Source: an uncultured SAR86 cluster bacterium
GTDB taxonomy: Bacteria > Pseudomonadota > Gammaproteobacteria > Magnimaribacterales > D2472
Length of the DNA: 64,000 bases
NCBI GenBank assembly: GCA_902520725.1
Contig: CABYPB010000001.1
Span: forward strand, 1 to 64,000
Reading direction: 5' to 3'
Shown here: positions 21,582-29,820 of the stretch, piece after piece
How positions within the stretch are numbered: position 1 is the first letter of the stretch
Layout: each line of letters opens with the position of its first letter
Made by a program: the position numbers and the translations under genes
The notes under the pieces: generated by a model
Seen by the model: the letters and a program-made list of their open reading frames with translations, nothing else
What the model was told of the DNA's origin: nothing
Database searches by the model: none

Positions 21582-22721
21582 ATGACCAAAGGCTTGAGAT
21601 TCGTTGAAAATATATCTTCTTTAAGTAAATCGGAGTTTGAAACTTTAACAAAAGATCTTAATTCGCCATTTATAAATTATGATTTTTTATCATCTCTAGA
21701 ATTATCAAAATGTGTGACATCTCTTACAGGGTGGCAACCAAATCATCTAATTTCAAATGAGAGTAATAAACTAAATGGATTTATGCCTCTTTATCTCAAA
21801 GATAACAGTCAAGGCGAGTTTGTTTTTGATCATTCTTGGTCGTACGCTTTAAATAGAGCTGGTCGAAAATATTATCCAAAACTTATATCTGCAATACCTT
21901 TTACACCATGTGAATCTGAAAAAATTATTGGAAATAAACTCAATAACTTATTTATAAAAGAAGTTGTTGAATTTATGAATCTTAATAAGATTGAAACTTG
22001 GCATATCTTATTTCCTGACAAAAATTTAAAAGGTGATCTGAGGGAAAATAATTTTATTGAGCGAAATGGATATAAATTTGTATGGAAAAATAAAGGTTAT
22101 GATACTTTTGAAGATTACCTTAATATTTTTAAGTCACGTCAAAGAAAAAATATTCGAACAGAAAGGAGAAAGATTTCTGAGCTTAACATTGATTTTGAAA
22201 TCAAGGATGCAAAAAATCTTAGTCATGATGATTGGGACAAATTTTATATATTCTATAAAAATACATATGAGCAAAGATTTCAAAGGCCCTATCTTAATAG
22301 AGATTTTTTTAGAATGATTCATGACGCTAGAGATTCTGTAAAGCCAATTATTTTCTTTGCAAAGATCAAGGAAGAAAAAATTGCAGGATCATTATGTTTC
22401 AAGGGTGGAGACACCTTATATGGAAGACATTGGGGTTCAATGTATAGTATTGATTCACTTCATTTTGAATGTTGTTACTATCAGGGCATAGAGTATTGTA
22501 TTAATAATAATATTTACAACTTTGATCCTGGAGTTCAAGGAGAACATAAGATTAGAAGAGGATTTGAACCAGAAATAACTTGTTCATATCATTATATTAA
22601 AGAGAGAGATTTCTATAATGCTATTAATGATTTTTGCAAGAAGGAAAGAGAAGAGATTAAAACTTATCTAAGAGCATGCGAGAGATATACACCTTTTAAG
22701 AAAGAATATAAAATTGAATAA
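21582..22721 (+). CDS. GNAT-superfamily (FemAB-like, DUF482) N-acyltransferase
   Basis: SRQRKNIRTERRKI, GRHWGSMYSIDSLHFECCYYQGIEYCI, FDPGVQGEHKIRRGFEP. Confidence 0.85.
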   Translation: MTKGLRFVENISSLSKSEFETLTKDLNSPFINYDFLSSLELSKCVTSLTGWQPNHLISNESNKLNGFMPLYLKDNSQGEFVFDHSWSYALNRAGRKYYPKLISAIPFTPCESEKIIGNKLNNLFIKEVVEFMNLNKIETWHILFPDKNLKGDLRENNFIERNGYKFVWKNKGYDTFEDYLNIFKSRQRKNIRTERRKISELNIDFEIKDAKNLSHDDWDKFYIFYKNTYEQRFQRPYLNRDFFRMIHDARDSVKPIIFFAKIKEEKIAGSLCFKGGDTLYGRHWGSMYSIDSLHFECCYYQGIEYCINNNIYNFDPGVQGEHKIRRGFEPEITCSYHYIKERDFYNAINDFCKKEREEIKTYLRACERYTPFKKEYKIE

Positions 22722-23143
22722 TGTTAAAAAAATTACCTAAAACCTCTCATCAGCTTTCAATTTGCGAGGCGAATTTTTTACGACTTAAAAAAATATTAAA
22801 TGGTTTTAATGAAGATAGATATTTGTTTGAAACTATAAACCCAAATTCTTCATCTAACTCAATTTCTTTTAATGTTTTACAAAGATCAAGACATACCATA
22901 ATGGTCGAAGCAAAACAGAATGTTAATTATGGAGTTTATAATTCGTTCATTCTAAGACTTCAAATTTGTATTGATGCGAAAGTGGCTGAAGTAATTTCAT
23001 ATCAAGGAGAAAAAGCAATACCATTTTTTGTTGGAATTACTAAGTCTCAATCCAAAGATGAAAAATTACAGCAAAATAGATTTTTAACTGAGTGGTTAGA
23101 AAGTATCTTCATAACAGGAATTAATCCAAATATTAATTTTTAA
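22721..23143 (+). CDS. DUF1249 family protein (YqiB-like)
   Basis: LRLQICIDAKVAEVISYQGEKAIP; next to yqiA-like esterase. Confidence 0.75.
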   Translation: MLKKLPKTSHQLSICEANFLRLKKILNGFNEDRYLFETINPNSSSNSISFNVLQRSRHTIMVEAKQNVNYGVYNSFILRLQICIDAKVAEVISYQGEKAIPFFVGITKSQSKDEKLQQNRFLTEWLESIFITGINPNINF

Positions 23144-23715
23144 TGATCAAAACTATTTTTTATTTTCATGGTTTTGCGTCTTCATCACAATCTGACAAAG
23201 CGAAGTTATTTAAAAAGTATATTTCTTCAAAAAGAAATATAGAGATCCTAGTGCCAGACTTAAATAATAATTTTGAAGATGCCATTAATGGAATTAATAA
23301 TCTAATAAATTCCAATATAAAACCGATGGCTTTTGTGGGTAGTTCTTTGGGTGGTTACTATGCTGCTTATTTTTCAAGTTTACATAAAACAAAGGCTATT
23401 CTTATTAACCCAGCTATTCCACCTTTAAGTGGTTTTGATATTTATTTAGGTGAGAACGAAAATTATTCAACAGGCGAGAAGTTTAATTTAACAAAGGCTG
23501 ATATAAATTTTATTAGATCTTTTTCATATAAAAAATATCCAAACAAAGAAAATACGCTGGTTTTTCTAGAATCTGGTGATGAAGTCCTTAATTACATAGA
23601 AACATGTTCTTATTTTATGGGTTCTACTATTGATATAACTTTTGGCGGAAGTCATTCCTATGAATCTCTGAATAAGAATCTTGAAAAAATAGGAAAATTC
23701 TTAGAAATTTCATAA
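23143..23715 (+). CDS. YqiA/YcfP family alpha/beta hydrolase
   Basis: FYFHGFASSSQSDKA, FVGSSLGGYYA, GGSHSY. Confidence 0.88.
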   Translation: MIKTIFYFHGFASSSQSDKAKLFKKYISSKRNIEILVPDLNNNFEDAINGINNLINSNIKPMAFVGSSLGGYYAAYFSSLHKTKAILINPAIPPLSGFDIYLGENENYSTGEKFNLTKADINFIRSFSYKKYPNKENTLVFLESGDEVLNYIETCSYFMGSTIDITFGGSHSYESLNKNLEKIGKFLEIS

Positions 23716-23747
23716 AATGTTTTAAATTTGAGCAAAAAACTTTATTT

Positions 23748-23764
23748 TGCACATAAATAATGCA
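23748..23764. promoter_or_regulatory. Candidate NtrC (NRI) binding site upstream of glnA
   Basis: TGCACATAAATAATGCA: TGCA-N9-TGCA dyad close to TGCAC-N7-GTGCA; further TGTGCA half-site at 23781-23786. Confidence 0.6.
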
Positions 23765-23804
23765 TAATAAAGTCAATATATGTGCAAATTTAGATTTATA
23801 AGTA

Positions 23805-23818
23805 GGCACATAAATTGC
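23805..23818 (+). promoter_or_regulatory. Candidate sigma54 -24/-12 promoter of glnA
   Basis: aGGCACataaatTGCA: GG-N10-GC spacing, close to TGGCAC-N5-TTGCW; ~37 nt upstream of glnA ATG. Confidence 0.8.
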
Positions 23819-23854
23819 ATAAATTTTATTGATAAATAATTTTAGGAGAAATTA

Positions 23855-24826
23855 ATGAATACTTATGAATATATATGGCTAGATGGATACAAGCCTGAAC
23901 CATCAATGCGAAGTAAAGTTAAGGCCACAAGGGATGAAACACCGCCTGATTGGTCTTTTGATGGTTCATCAACAGAACAGGCTGAGGGAGGAAGTTCAGA
24001 TTGTTTACTTTTACCAGTTCAAACATATGAAAATCCAAATGGGCACGATTTAGTTATGACACAAGTTCAGGCGGCAGATCACACTACTCATCCCTCTAAC
24101 TTCCGAGCAGCTGCTGCTGAAGTTGTTACCGATGAATGGTGGTTTGGTTTTGAACAAGAATATTTCTTTACAGATCCTGAAACAGGTGAACCATTGGGTT
24201 GGGAAAATGGTGTGCCAGGTCCTCAAGGCCCATACTATTGTGCAGTTGGCTCCGGGAATGTTTCTGGTAGAGAGATCTCTGATGCTCATCTATTAGCATG
24301 CCTAGATTTAGGTATTGAACTTACTGGTACAAATGCTGAAGTTGCATTAGGTCAATGGGAATACCAATGCTTTGGGAAAGGAATAAAAGCTGCTGATGAC
24401 CTATGGGTAAGCAGATATTTACTATATAAGATTGCTGAAGAATTTGGTGTTGGTGTCAACATTCATCCAAAACCAAAGACTGGTGATTGGAACGGTTCTG
24501 GCATGCATTGTAATTTTTCTAATGAGGCAATGAGAACTGCGGGTTCTGAGGAACTATTCAACTCTATGTGTGATAAGTTGGGTGAAGTTCATCAAGAGGG
24601 AATTGCATCATATGGTTCTGACAACGATATGAGATTGACTGGTCTCCATGAAACTCAAAGTATTGATCAATTCTCATATGGTATAAGTGACAGAGGCGCA
24701 AGTATTCGTATACCTGTATACACTGTTGAACATAATTGGAATGGGTATTTAGAAGATAGAAGGCCTGCATCAAATGCTGATCCATACAAAATCTTAGCTC
24801 ATATAGTAGGTACTCTTACTAAATAA
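23855..24826 (+). CDS. glnA: Glutamine synthetase, type II (eukaryote-like GSII)
   Basis: YEYIWLDGYKPEPSMRSK, WSFDGSSTEQAEGGSSDCLLLPV, GVPGPQGPYYCAVG, TGTNAEVALGQWEYQ, GDWNGSGMHCNFS; 323 aa; TAGGAGAA SD. Confidence 0.95.
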   Translation: MNTYEYIWLDGYKPEPSMRSKVKATRDETPPDWSFDGSSTEQAEGGSSDCLLLPVQTYENPNGHDLVMTQVQAADHTTHPSNFRAAAAEVVTDEWWFGFEQEYFFTDPETGEPLGWENGVPGPQGPYYCAVGSGNVSGREISDAHLLACLDLGIELTGTNAEVALGQWEYQCFGKGIKAADDLWVSRYLLYKIAEEFGVGVNIHPKPKTGDWNGSGMHCNFSNEAMRTAGSEELFNSMCDKLGEVHQEGIASYGSDNDMRLTGLHETQSIDQFSYGISDRGASIRIPVYTVEHNWNGYLEDRRPASNADPYKILAHIVGTLTK

Positions 24827-24841
24827 TTTTGTATTCATTAA

Positions 24842-24873
24842 TCTGCCTCATTCTATGAAAAGCTTGAGGCAGA
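24842..24873 (+). promoter_or_regulatory. glnA-ntrB intergenic hairpin overlapping ntrB Shine-Dalgarno
   Basis: Perfect 9-bp inverted repeat TCTGCCTCA-N14-TGAGGCAGA; GAGG (24866-24869) lies in the 3' arm, ~10 nt before ATG 24880; no T-tract. Confidence 0.65.
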
Positions 24874-24879
24874 CAAATT

Positions 24880-25965
24880 ATGCCAAATATAGATAAAACA
24901 CAGCTATCATTCCTTAACCAGCTTACGTCTGAGATTGTTTTGTTAGACAGAAATTTGAAAGTAATTTGGTTAAATGACTCAGCTTTAAATAAAGGCTGGG
25001 TTCTTAACTCAAAAAGTAAAGACAACATAATAACTGATCAATTTTCAGAAATTACCAATGGACCTCTTATAAATTTATTAAAGAAAACCATTGAGAGAAA
25101 TGGTACCAAAACTAAAAGAGATTTTGAGTTAACTACTTCTGCAAATACTAAAAGAATAATAGATATAACTGTATCTTGGAGTAATGATTTTGATTGCTTA
25201 ATATTGGAGATCTTGTGTGTTGATAACCTTAATAAAATTATTGATTCTACAAAAACATTTTCAACTCAAAAAATTGCAGCAAATCTTGCAAGAACATTAG
25301 CACATGAAGTAAAGAATCCTTTATCTGGCATTAGAGGCAGTGCTCAAATTTTAGATAAAAAGTTAAATGACAATTTTTCCTCTAAATTTCTTAACATTAT
25401 TATAAATGAAACAGATAGATTAAATTCTATAGTAACCAAGATTCTGACTCCACCATCAAAACCAAATTTTGGAAACTTTAATATCCACTCTGCTCTAGAA
25501 AAAGTGTATGCACTTGCAGATGCAGATGAAACCAGTCAAATAAATCTAACAAGAGATTACGATCCCAGTATTCCTGAAATTAATGGTGATGAAAATTTAT
25601 TTGTTCAGGCACTTTTGAACATTGTTAAAAATGCTCAACAAGCTATCGAGAAAACGGAAGATGCATCTATAACAATTAAATCTAGAATCGAGTATGGCAC
25701 TCCAATTAATGGCGTAATACACCAAACTATTTGTTGTATAGAAATAAAAGATAATGGCCCCGGAATACCGGAAGATATGCATGACCAAGTTTTTTTCCCA
25801 ATGGTTTCTGTTAAAGAGAATGGATCAGGACTAGGACTTACGATAGCACAAGACATAATCAGAATTCATGGAGGCAGTATAGTTTTTGATTCGAAGCCTG
25901 GTAAAACAGTCTTTGCTATTCATATACCAATTAGGATTGAAAATAGGGAGTCTCAAATTGCATAA
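24880..25965 (+). CDS. ntrB: Nitrogen regulation sensor histidine kinase NtrB/GlnL
   Basis: H-box ARTLAHEVKNPLSGIRGSAQIL, EIKDNGPGIPEDM, GSGLGLTIAQDII. Confidence 0.93.
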   Translation: MPNIDKTQLSFLNQLTSEIVLLDRNLKVIWLNDSALNKGWVLNSKSKDNIITDQFSEITNGPLINLLKKTIERNGTKTKRDFELTTSANTKRIIDITVSWSNDFDCLILEILCVDNLNKIIDSTKTFSTQKIAANLARTLAHEVKNPLSGIRGSAQILDKKLNDNFSSKFLNIIINETDRLNSIVTKILTPPSKPNFGNFNIHSALEKVYALADADETSQINLTRDYDPSIPEINGDENLFVQALLNIVKNAQQAIEKTEDASITIKSRIEYGTPINGVIHQTICCIEIKDNGPGIPEDMHDQVFFPMVSVKENGSGLGLTIAQDIIRIHGGSIVFDSKPGKTVFAIHIPIRIENRESQIA

Positions 25966-27334
25966 AATATGGATTGCAGATGATGACGAGGCCATAAGAG
26001 TTGTTTTAGAAGAAAGTCTATCAAGCAATGGATTTAAAACTACTAGCTTTTCTTCTGCGGACGAACTTGTCAAAAGTCTTAAAGATACTCAGCCTGATTT
26101 AATTATCACCGATGTACAAATGCCTGGCATGCTTGGCTATGACTTACTCAAACATATCAATAATAATTATGAGGATTTGCCTGTAATAATTATGACTGCT
26201 TTTGCTGATATGCAAGCTGCTGTTGAATCTTTTGGAGGTGGTGCATTTGAGTACATGCCAAAACCTTTTGATTTAGAGGATGCTATAAAAATAATTGAAA
26301 GAGCTCTAGAAGAAAAGCCTAAAACCAAAGGTCTCAAAAAGGAATCAAAATTAGATATTATTGGTGAATCTCAAGCAATGCAAAATGTTTTTAGATCTAT
26401 TGGTAAGCTCTCCTCAACAATTGCTACTGTTCTTATTCAAGGTGAGTCTGGAACTGGTAAAGAGTTAATTGCAAAGTCACTCCATAAAAATAGTCCAAGA
26501 CACGATATGCCGTTCATAGCGCTAAATATGGCTGATATTCCAAAAGAGCTTGTTGAATCAGAACTATTTGGCCATGAGAAAGGTTCTTTTACTGGTGCTG
26601 TTGATAAAAGAATTGGAAGATTTGAGCAAGCAAATGGAGGCACGTTATTTTTAGATGAAATTGGTGATATGCCTCTCGATTCTCAAACAAGGCTTTTGAG
26701 AGTTCTATCGAACAAAGAATTTTATAGAGTGGGTGGTGACAAACCTATAAAAGTTGATGTAAGAATAATTGCTGCAACACATCAAAATCTTAATAATCTT
26801 GTGTCACAAAAAAACTTTAGGGAAGATTTATTTTATAGATTAAATGTTATAAAAATTGAAGTCCCTGCGCTAAGAGAAAGAAAAGAAGATATTACAGATC
26901 TTTCAAAATTTTTCTTAAAAAACTATTCAGACTCTCTCGATGAGGATTTAAGAGTTATATCTGATGAAGCAATGACTTCATTGAATAAATATAACTGGCC
27001 AGGAAATGTTAGACAGCTAGAAAATGTCTGTTATTGGTTAACATTAATGTCTCCATCACAAAGTGTAAAGGTTCAAGATCTTCCTTCGGAAGTGAAAGAA
27101 TTTGAGTTAACAGATATACCCTCTTCCTCTTGGGAAGATGGGATGCAGAATTGGTTAAAAAATGTTTCTATGAATATAGATTCTGGGCTTTCTGAAATTG
27201 CTATAACTAAAATAGAAAAAATGCTTATAAGAACAGCATTAGAAAAATCTAATGGAAAGAAAAACGATGCTGCTCAAATCTTAGGTTGGGGAAGAAATAC
27301 TCTATCAAAAAAAATGAAAGAGCATGGTATTTAG
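25958..27334 (+). CDS. ntrC: Nitrogen regulation response regulator NtrC/GlnG (sigma54 activator)
   Basis: IWIADDDEAIR receiver, GESGTGKELIA Walker A, GSFTGA sigma54 motif, Fis-type HTH C-terminus; TTG 25958 overlaps ntrB end. Confidence 0.95.
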   Translation: MHKIWIADDDEAIRVVLEESLSSNGFKTTSFSSADELVKSLKDTQPDLIITDVQMPGMLGYDLLKHINNNYEDLPVIIMTAFADMQAAVESFGGGAFEYMPKPFDLEDAIKIIERALEEKPKTKGLKKESKLDIIGESQAMQNVFRSIGKLSSTIATVLIQGESGTGKELIAKSLHKNSPRHDMPFIALNMADIPKELVESELFGHEKGSFTGAVDKRIGRFEQANGGTLFLDEIGDMPLDSQTRLLRVLSNKEFYRVGGDKPIKVDVRIIAATHQNLNNLVSQKNFREDLFYRLNVIKIEVPALRERKEDITDLSKFFLKNYSDSLDEDLRVISDEAMTSLNKYNWPGNVRQLENVCYWLTLMSPSQSVKVQDLPSEVKEFELTDIPSSSWEDGMQNWLKNVSMNIDSGLSEIAITKIEKMLIRTALEKSNGKKNDAAQILGWGRNTLSKKMKEHGI

Positions 27335-27735
27335 ACTAAAGGTAAATTATCCATTCTCCATTGATTAATGCCGCCCTTTAACAGATAGATATCTTCGAAC
27401 CCCTCTTTCTTCAATGCTTCGCCAGCATTAGGCGAAATATTACCCATATCACAAACTAATATAATCGACTTATCGATATTAGTAATTTCATTAATTCTTC
27501 TGGTCAGCTCATTTTGCGGTATATTCTTTGAGGCCGTAATATGTCCAGCATTAAATGATTCAGAATCTCTAATATCTATTATTAATGCACTATTTTGATT
27601 GGACATGCTAATTAAAGTTTGACAAGAAATTTTTTTGCCGCCCTTCTTTGCATTTGAAAGAATAAGTAAAACTAATATCGTCAATAAAGGAATTGATAGA
27701 TAGTAATGTTCAATTAAGAAATTAATTATTTCCAT
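27331..27735 (-). CDS. Rhodanese-like domain membrane protein (YibN-like)
   Basis: N-terminal TM; ALIIDIRDSESFNAGHITASKNIP. Confidence 0.85.
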   Translation of the reverse strand: MEIINFLIEHYYLSIPLLTILVLLILSNAKKGGKKISCQTLISMSNQNSALIIDIRDSESFNAGHITASKNIPQNELTRRINEITNIDKSIILVCDMGNISPNAGEALKKEGFEDIYLLKGGINQWRMDNLPLV

Positions 27736-27780
27736 TAGTATATTATCTATTAAAATAGGTTGGATTAATTAAAAAATATA

Positions 27781-28404
27781 ATGAAAACAAGAAATTTAAT
27801 AATAGTCCGGCATGGTCAAAGTGAGTGGAATGAAAAAAATCTTTTTACTGGTTGGGAAAACCCCGGCCTAACTAAAAAAGGTGCTGACGAAGCAATGCAT
27901 GCAGGTGAGTTGATTAAGGAACTTAATATTGATTTTGATCGGATGTTCACTTCTGCATTAATAAGAGCCCAATTAACTGGGTCTATTATTTTAGAAAAAA
28001 TTAGTCAGTCGGATATTATCATTATCAAAGATGAGGCCTTAAATGAGAGATTTTATGGAGATCTGCAGGGTTTGAATAAAGATGAGTGTAGACAAAAATG
28101 GGGTGATGATATGGTTCAGATGTGGAGACGATCATATGATAAAGGGCCTCCAGGTGGAGAAACTCTTAAAGAAACTGGTGAAAGAGTTCTTCCATATTAT
28201 TTGAAAAATATTTTTCCATTAATAAAAAAAGATATGAATATTTTAATAGCTGCGCATGGAAACTCTCTAAGATCCCTAATAAAATATTTAGATGGTATCT
28301 CAGACATAGATATTGTTAAATTAGAGATTCCAACTGGTGCTCCAATACATTATTCATTTGATAAAGATGGAAACGTGATAAGCAAAATAAACTTAATTGA
28401 ATAA
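27781..28404 (+). CDS. gpmA: 2,3-bisphosphoglycerate-dependent phosphoglycerate mutase
   Basis: IIVRHGQSEWNEKNLFTGW, ALNERFYGDLQGLNK, AAHGNSLRSLIK. Confidence 0.96.
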   Translation: MKTRNLIIVRHGQSEWNEKNLFTGWENPGLTKKGADEAMHAGELIKELNIDFDRMFTSALIRAQLTGSIILEKISQSDIIIIKDEALNERFYGDLQGLNKDECRQKWGDDMVQMWRRSYDKGPPGGETLKETGERVLPYYLKNIFPLIKKDMNILIAAHGNSLRSLIKYLDGISDIDIVKLEIPTGAPIHYSFDKDGNVISKINLIE

Positions 28405-29419
28405 TACCGAATTACAGAATAAAAAATTTTCACAAGACATTTCAACTTGGTATCTTTCATTAGGAAGAGATAACTTACCTTGGAGAAAAAATATATCTCC
28501 ATACAGAATTTGGATTTCAGAAATAATGCTTCAACAGACTCAAGTTAAAACTGTGATCCCTTTCTTTAACAATTTCATAAAAACATATCCAAACATAAAA
28601 TCAATTGCATCTGCATCTGAAGATGACATTCTCGCATTATGGACAGGGCTTGGTTTTTACAGAAGAGCAAAAAATATATATAAGACAAAGGAGATAATAA
28701 AAAATGAATTTAATAATAAATTTCCCAAAACATTCGAACAACTTCTGCTTCTTCCAGGTATCGGAAGATCAACTGCTGGAGCAATTATGTCAATTGCCTA
28801 TCAAGAATCTTATCCAATCATGGATGCAAATGTTAAAAGAGTAATATCAAGATATAAAGACATAGATGTTCACAATAAGGGGTCTATAAAAAAACTATGG
28901 TTACTATCTGAAGACCTCACTCCAAAAAAAAATATTTTTGAATACACCCAAGGAATAATGGATCTAGGTGCAACTGTATGTACTCCTAAGTCACAAAATT
29001 GTTCAAAATGTCCTATAAATATTACTTGTAAAGGTGCTTTTAAAGACTTTCAAATAGAAAATAAAGTTAGAAAAGGTAGAACAAAGAAAAAAATATATTT
29101 TACTTTGGCTCATTCGAAAGAATCTTTCTTATTATTTAAAAAAAATGAGAACAGTTTTTGGGAAAGTCTTTGGGTCCCATACAATAGAGACAATTGTGAA
29201 AAAACTAACTTGTTTAAAAAACCAGCAAAAAAAGAAGTTATAACTATTAACCATCTTTTATCACATATGGAATTAGAAATAACTATTGAAATCTTTGATT
29301 ATAAGTCTCCATTTAAAATTGAAAGTAATCTTGAACATCGGTGGATAAATAAAAATCAAATTCATAATTATGGTTTACCTAAACCCATTAAGACTATAAT
29401 AGATAACTATGTCTGCTAA
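28397..29419 (+). CDS. mutY: A/G-specific adenine glycosylase MutY
   Basis: LPWRKNISPYRIWISEIMLQQTQV, LLPGIGRSTAGAI, 4Fe-4S ligands CTPKSQNCSKCPINITC. Confidence 0.95.
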   Translation: MNNTELQNKKFSQDISTWYLSLGRDNLPWRKNISPYRIWISEIMLQQTQVKTVIPFFNNFIKTYPNIKSIASASEDDILALWTGLGFYRRAKNIYKTKEIIKNEFNNKFPKTFEQLLLLPGIGRSTAGAIMSIAYQESYPIMDANVKRVISRYKDIDVHNKGSIKKLWLLSEDLTPKKNIFEYTQGIMDLGATVCTPKSQNCSKCPINITCKGAFKDFQIENKVRKGRTKKKIYFTLAHSKESFLLFKKNENSFWESLWVPYNRDNCEKTNLFKKPAKKEVITINHLLSHMELEITIEIFDYKSPFKIESNLEHRWINKNQIHNYGLPKPIKTIIDNYVC

Positions 29420-29678
29420 GATTTTATGTAAAAAGCTCAAAAAAGATTTACCAGCTTTATCATCACCACCAATGCCAGGACCAAAAGGTCTTGAAATTAT
29501 GAACTCTATTTCTGAAGAGGCATGGGAAATGTGGAAGTCACATCAAACTACATTGATAAATGAAAAGCATTTAGATATGTCTAATGCTGAGAATAGAAAA
29601 TGGCTTATTGAGCAAATGGACAAATTCTTTAATAATGAAGACTATGAAAAAGCTTCTGGTTTTAAAGCTTTAGATTAA
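29409..29678 (+). CDS. yggX: Fe(2+)-trafficking protein YggX
   Basis: PALSSPPMPGPKGLEIMNSISEEAWEMWKSHQTTLINE; after mutY. Confidence 0.93.
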   Translation: MSAKILCKKLKKDLPALSSPPMPGPKGLEIMNSISEEAWEMWKSHQTTLINEKHLDMSNAENRKWLIEQMDKFFNNEDYEKASGFKALD

Positions 29679-29820
29679 AGTATTACTCATCCTCTTTACT
29701 ATTTTTTACTGATTTAAATTGCTCACTTTTACACTTATAAATGTTAGTAAATTTTGATTTACAAAGTAAATAAAATAACGTTTAATTTAGGAAGTTTTAT
29801 ATCTCTAAGGGGCGAGAAGT

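Noticed and set aside
24842-24873. glnA-ntrB hairpin as a Rho-independent terminator
   Set aside because: No T-tract follows the stem, and ntrB begins 7 nt downstream.
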